Below, piece by piece: positions 5,737 to 7,724 of a DNA stretch of 7,724 nt. The translations under genes and the position numbers were made by a program. The notes below the pieces were generated by a model, which did no database searches, had not been told where the DNA came from, and saw only the letters and a list, made by a program, of their open reading frames with translations. How positions within the stretch are numbered: position 1 is the stretch's first letter; the number at the start of each line of letters is the position of its first letter. The stretch covers positions 1 to 7,724 of the forward strand of contig SBBT01000025.1 in NCBI GenBank assembly GCA_005239595.1, in the 5' to 3' direction. This DNA is from Candidatus Troglogloeales bacterium (lineage in GTDB: Bacteria > Nitrospirota > Nitrospiria > SBBL01 > SBBT01).

Positions 5737-7230
5737 ATGGCCGAGTTTTATAAAAGGATTCGTTATCTCATGGGGGCCCCTTTTGAGATAACCGCCTATG
5801 GCGAGGCTGCGGCCTGTTTAGAGGGGATCGATGCGGCTTTCAAGGAAATTGACCGAATTGACCGACTTATTTCCATTTTTCACCCCCAGAGCCCCATTGC
5901 GCGGATGAATCGCCTCTCTTCGGGAGGGTTCGTTCCACTGGAGCCTGAACTGCTTGGTCTGATTTCCTCGGCGATCTATTATTGGCAAGTGAGTTGCGGG
6001 GCCTTTGATATCACATCCGGCCCCTTGGTCGATCTGTGGGGGTTTGGGGTTTCGAGGAAAAAGGATGCGGCCCCATCCCGAGAAGAAATATCCGCGGCCC
6101 TTTGCCATGTCGGCTCTCAATATCTTAAGGTGCATGGGGAGGGGCTTGAATTTTTAAGAGACGGGATGAAACTCAACTTCGGGGGGATCGGTAAGGGATA
6201 CGCCGTCGATTGCGCCGTGGAAAAATTAAAGGAATACGGTATTCGATGCGGGATGGTAAACTGCGGCAGCACCACGTTCTGTCTGGGGGTGCCTCCGGGC
6301 AATGCAGGCTGGCGTGTGGCCATCCGTGATCCGCGTAGCGAGAGGGGAATTTCAGCCGTCCTTCTTTGCAATCAGGCGATCGCGACATCAGGGGATTATG
6401 AGAAATGCTTCTATGACGGGGGGCGACGCGTCAGCCATCTTATTGATCCCAGAACAGGATATCCCAAAAATGGCGTCGCGAGCGTCAGCATCATCGCGGC
6501 ATCGGCCATGGAGGCCGACGTCTTATCGACCGCCTTCTTTATTCTAAAAGAGGATGAGAGGAGAAATATCCTGGATGCCTTTCCCAAACTGGAGGGGTTG
6601 ATTGTCGGGGAAGATCGGTCCGGAGAGATGACGTTTTCCCCCACACCGGCGTGGAGTGGAAAATGGTATGGCCGGCGCCGTTTTCTGGCGCAAGCGGCGC
6701 TTGCCCTGATCGCCCTGATCTTTCCCTTGCGCGCCCTGGCCACGACGGTTTATCTTTCGGAAGATGAGGCACTTTCTCTGATGATGCCCGGCGCCGACCG
6801 TTTCGATACGGAAGAGATTGATCTTTCTCCCGATCAATTATTGAAAGCAGAGGCGCGCACAGGGAGGCGATTCTTGGAGTCGCGCTTTCGGTTTCGGGTG
6901 GGCCGAATGGGGAAAGAGGCTGTCGGCTATGCAATGGTTCTCGATGTCATTGGGAAAGAGCGTCCCATTACCTTTCTGATCGGTATCAATCCGGAGGGGG
7001 CCATTATGGGGACGGAGGTATTAATCTATCGTGAATCGGAGGGGTCCGAAGTCCGGCATCGCCGCTTTATGGGGCAATTCCTAAAGAAGAAAAAAGACGA
7101 TCCGCTTCGCCTGGGGCAAGATATCCAGCCGATCAGCGGCGCCACGCTTTCATCCCGTGCGGCGGCCTATGCGGTGAAAAAGGCGCTGTCGATTTTTGAG
7201 GTGGTCTATCAGAAAGGGAACCCCGGTTGA
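5737..7230 (+). CDS. apbE: Fusion of ApbE-type FMN transferase with an FMN_bind (flavin-carrier) domain
   Basis: One 497-residue frame holds an enzyme and a domain of the type it modifies. Residues 1-300 are ApbE, which moves FMN from FAD onto a Ser/Thr of target proteins: YLMGAPFEIT at the start, GAFDITSGPLVDLWGFG at 88-104, FGGIGKGYAVD at 148-158, TSGDYE at 217-222, His234 in SHLIDPRTGYP, and metal-site residues Asp261 and Thr265 in ADVLSTA. The usual NAGGD-type motif is replaced by NCGSTTF at 175-181. There is no N-terminal signal peptide or lipobox. Residues 311-335 (YGRRRFLA, then a hydrophobic stretch to A-L-A) look like a twin-arginine signal or membrane anchor. Residues 336-497 resemble FMN_bind domains of RnfG/NqrC type, with ISGATLSS at 466-473 and Thr470 as the likely FMN attachment site. 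Nine cysteines lie in the ApbE half and none in the other. ATG 5737 fits family homology but lacks a ribosome binding site; ATG 5770 has AAAGGA eleven bases upstream but would cut the first conserved residues. Confidence 0.87.
   Translation: MAEFYKRIRYLMGAPFEITAYGEAAACLEGIDAAFKEIDRIDRLISIFHPQSPIARMNRLSSGGFVPLEPELLGLISSAIYYWQVSCGAFDITSGPLVDLWGFGVSRKKDAAPSREEISAALCHVGSQYLKVHGEGLEFLRDGMKLNFGGIGKGYAVDCAVEKLKEYGIRCGMVNCGSTTFCLGVPPGNAGWRVAIRDPRSERGISAVLLCNQAIATSGDYEKCFYDGGRRVSHLIDPRTGYPKNGVASVSIIAASAMEADVLSTAFFILKEDERRNILDAFPKLEGLIVGEDRSGEMTFSPTPAWSGKWYGRRRFLAQAALALIALIFPLRALATTVYLSEDEALSLMMPGADRFDTEEIDLSPDQLLKAEARTGRRFLESRFRFRVGRMGKEAVGYAMVLDVIGKERPITFLIGINPEGAIMGTEVLIYRESEGSEVRHRRFMGQFLKKKKDDPLRLGQDIQPISGATLSSRAAAYAVKKALSIFEVVYQKGNPG
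7213..7219 (+). promoter_or_regulatory. Ribosome binding site supporting a TTG start at 7227
   Basis: AAAGGGA lies seven bases before TTG 7227. The next in-frame methionine codon would remove most of the first membrane helix, so TTG is the best start. TTG 7227 and the preceding TGA 7228 share bases, a TTGA overlap typical of translational coupling. Confidence 0.62.
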
Positions 7231-7724
7231 AGAGTTTCACAAAACCCGGAAACTGGCTCTCCGAATCCTCCTTTGAAGTTCGGTGCATCTACACCCTCTT
7301 TTTAGTATTCGCCCTGATTGGACATGCCAGTTTTATCTTGATGGCGATTTTTCGAGTGGGGCCTGGATTTCAGGAAATCGTTCGGCATTATCTAGGGGCC
7401 GAAGGGACGGAGATCGCCTTTCCAAAAGAATTTGTCGAAATTCTGGAGATCACCCATTTTCATGCCTACATCGAGGGGATTCTGCTTTTGGTCTTAACCC
7501 ATCTCTTTGTGGCCATACCCCTTTCCAAACGGGTCAAAGGATGGGTGATCGGCCTCTCCTACGGGAGTACCCTCCTGGATTTGATCGCTCCATGGGCAAT
7601 TCGCTACCTCTCTCCCTATGCCGCGATCGGACAGATCGCCGCATGGATCGGGATGGGAATCAGTTATCTTCCGCTCATGATAATCCCCCTTTATTTCCTC
7701 TGGAGGAAACCCCCCTCGAATTGA
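7227..7724 (+). CDS. Four-helix inner-membrane protein of unknown family, likely partner of the FMN_bind protein
   Basis: I do not recognise this family. The 165-residue protein has four likely membrane helices at about 20-42, 79-98, 104-124 and 136-158, with a 35-residue loop between helices 1 and 2 and a short basic C-terminus. Histidines sit in or beside helices: His33 in helix 1, His77 and His79 at the start of helix 2 (EITHFHAYIEG) and His92 near its end (LTHLF). Such placement could allow haem b or metal binding, but no known haem motif can be named. The gene overlaps the ApbE-FMN_bind gene by four bases and is probably translated with it, so a shared redox function is likely: for example, passing electrons between the membrane and the flavinylated domain. 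The gene is complete and its TGA stop is the last codon of the window, so anything further downstream in the operon is not visible. Confidence 0.72.
   Translation: MKSFTKPGNWLSESSFEVRCIYTLFLVFALIGHASFILMAIFRVGPGFQEIVRHYLGAEGTEIAFPKEFVEILEITHFHAYIEGILLLVLTHLFVAIPLSKRVKGWVIGLSYGSTLLDLIAPWAIRYLSPYAAIGQIAAWIGMGISYLPLMIIPLYFLWRKPPSN

Noticed and set aside
5726..5754. Promoter with TATAAA at 5749-5754
   Set aside because: No -35-like hexamer at a workable distance (CCCTTT there), and it would lie inside the ApbE reading frame.
6539..6934. Minus-strand open frames opposite the ApbE-FMN_bind gene
   Set aside because: Arg/Pro/Ser-rich shadow translations of a GC-rich gene without domain features.
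1..7724. CRISPR array, tRNA/rRNA gene, insertion sequence or attachment site
   Set aside because: No regularly spaced repeats, no tRNA-like or rRNA-like stretch, no transposase or paired terminal repeats were seen on either strand.

Overview
This window is a compact iron-acquisition and flavin-redox locus. It comes from a Gram-negative (diderm) bacterium: it encodes a periplasmic binding protein with a signal peptide and an outer-membrane beta-barrel ending in phenylalanine. Composition is moderately GC-rich by eye. I cannot name the organism. A Nitrospirota-like or proteobacterial host would fit, but that is only an impression from the mix of genes.

Layout. At the left edge the minus strand carries the first codons of a divergent gene whose N-terminus resembles leucyl-tRNA synthetase. 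A near-ideal sigma-70 promoter with a Fur box just downstream of its -10 then drives fbpA-fbpB-fbpC: a ferric-iron binding protein, a fused two-domain permease and an ATPase whose start overlaps the permease stop. The ATPase stop codon overlaps the -35 of a second promoter of the same design, again with a Fur box after the -10. This one drives fur itself, followed by a signal-peptide-bearing porin-like outer-membrane protein. The porin gene contains a run of nine G residues; gain or loss of one G meets a stop codon within about 30 bases. A hairpin with a T-rich tail closes this unit.

Right after the hairpin comes an unusual gene. It fuses an ApbE flavin transferase, without a signal peptide, to a Tat-like or membrane-anchor segment and then to an FMN_bind domain, the type of domain that ApbE flavinylates. 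The ApbE half has nine cysteines and the FMN_bind half none, which fits the two halves lying on opposite sides of the membrane. A four-helix, histidine-bearing membrane protein of unknown family follows with a 4-base overlap.

How they may work together. The Fur boxes indicate that FbpABC and Fur respond to iron. The porin may let ferric iron or small chelates cross the outer membrane, and FbpABC would carry Fe3+ across the inner membrane. The flavinylated FMN_bind domain and the small membrane protein look like a two-part electron-transfer module. Its position next to iron uptake suggests periplasmic ferric reduction or another redox role, but this link is inference and the terminator separates the module from the iron genes. 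The most notable items are the ApbE-FMN_bind fusion with its topology problem, the uncharacterised membrane partner, and the G9 tract in the porin.
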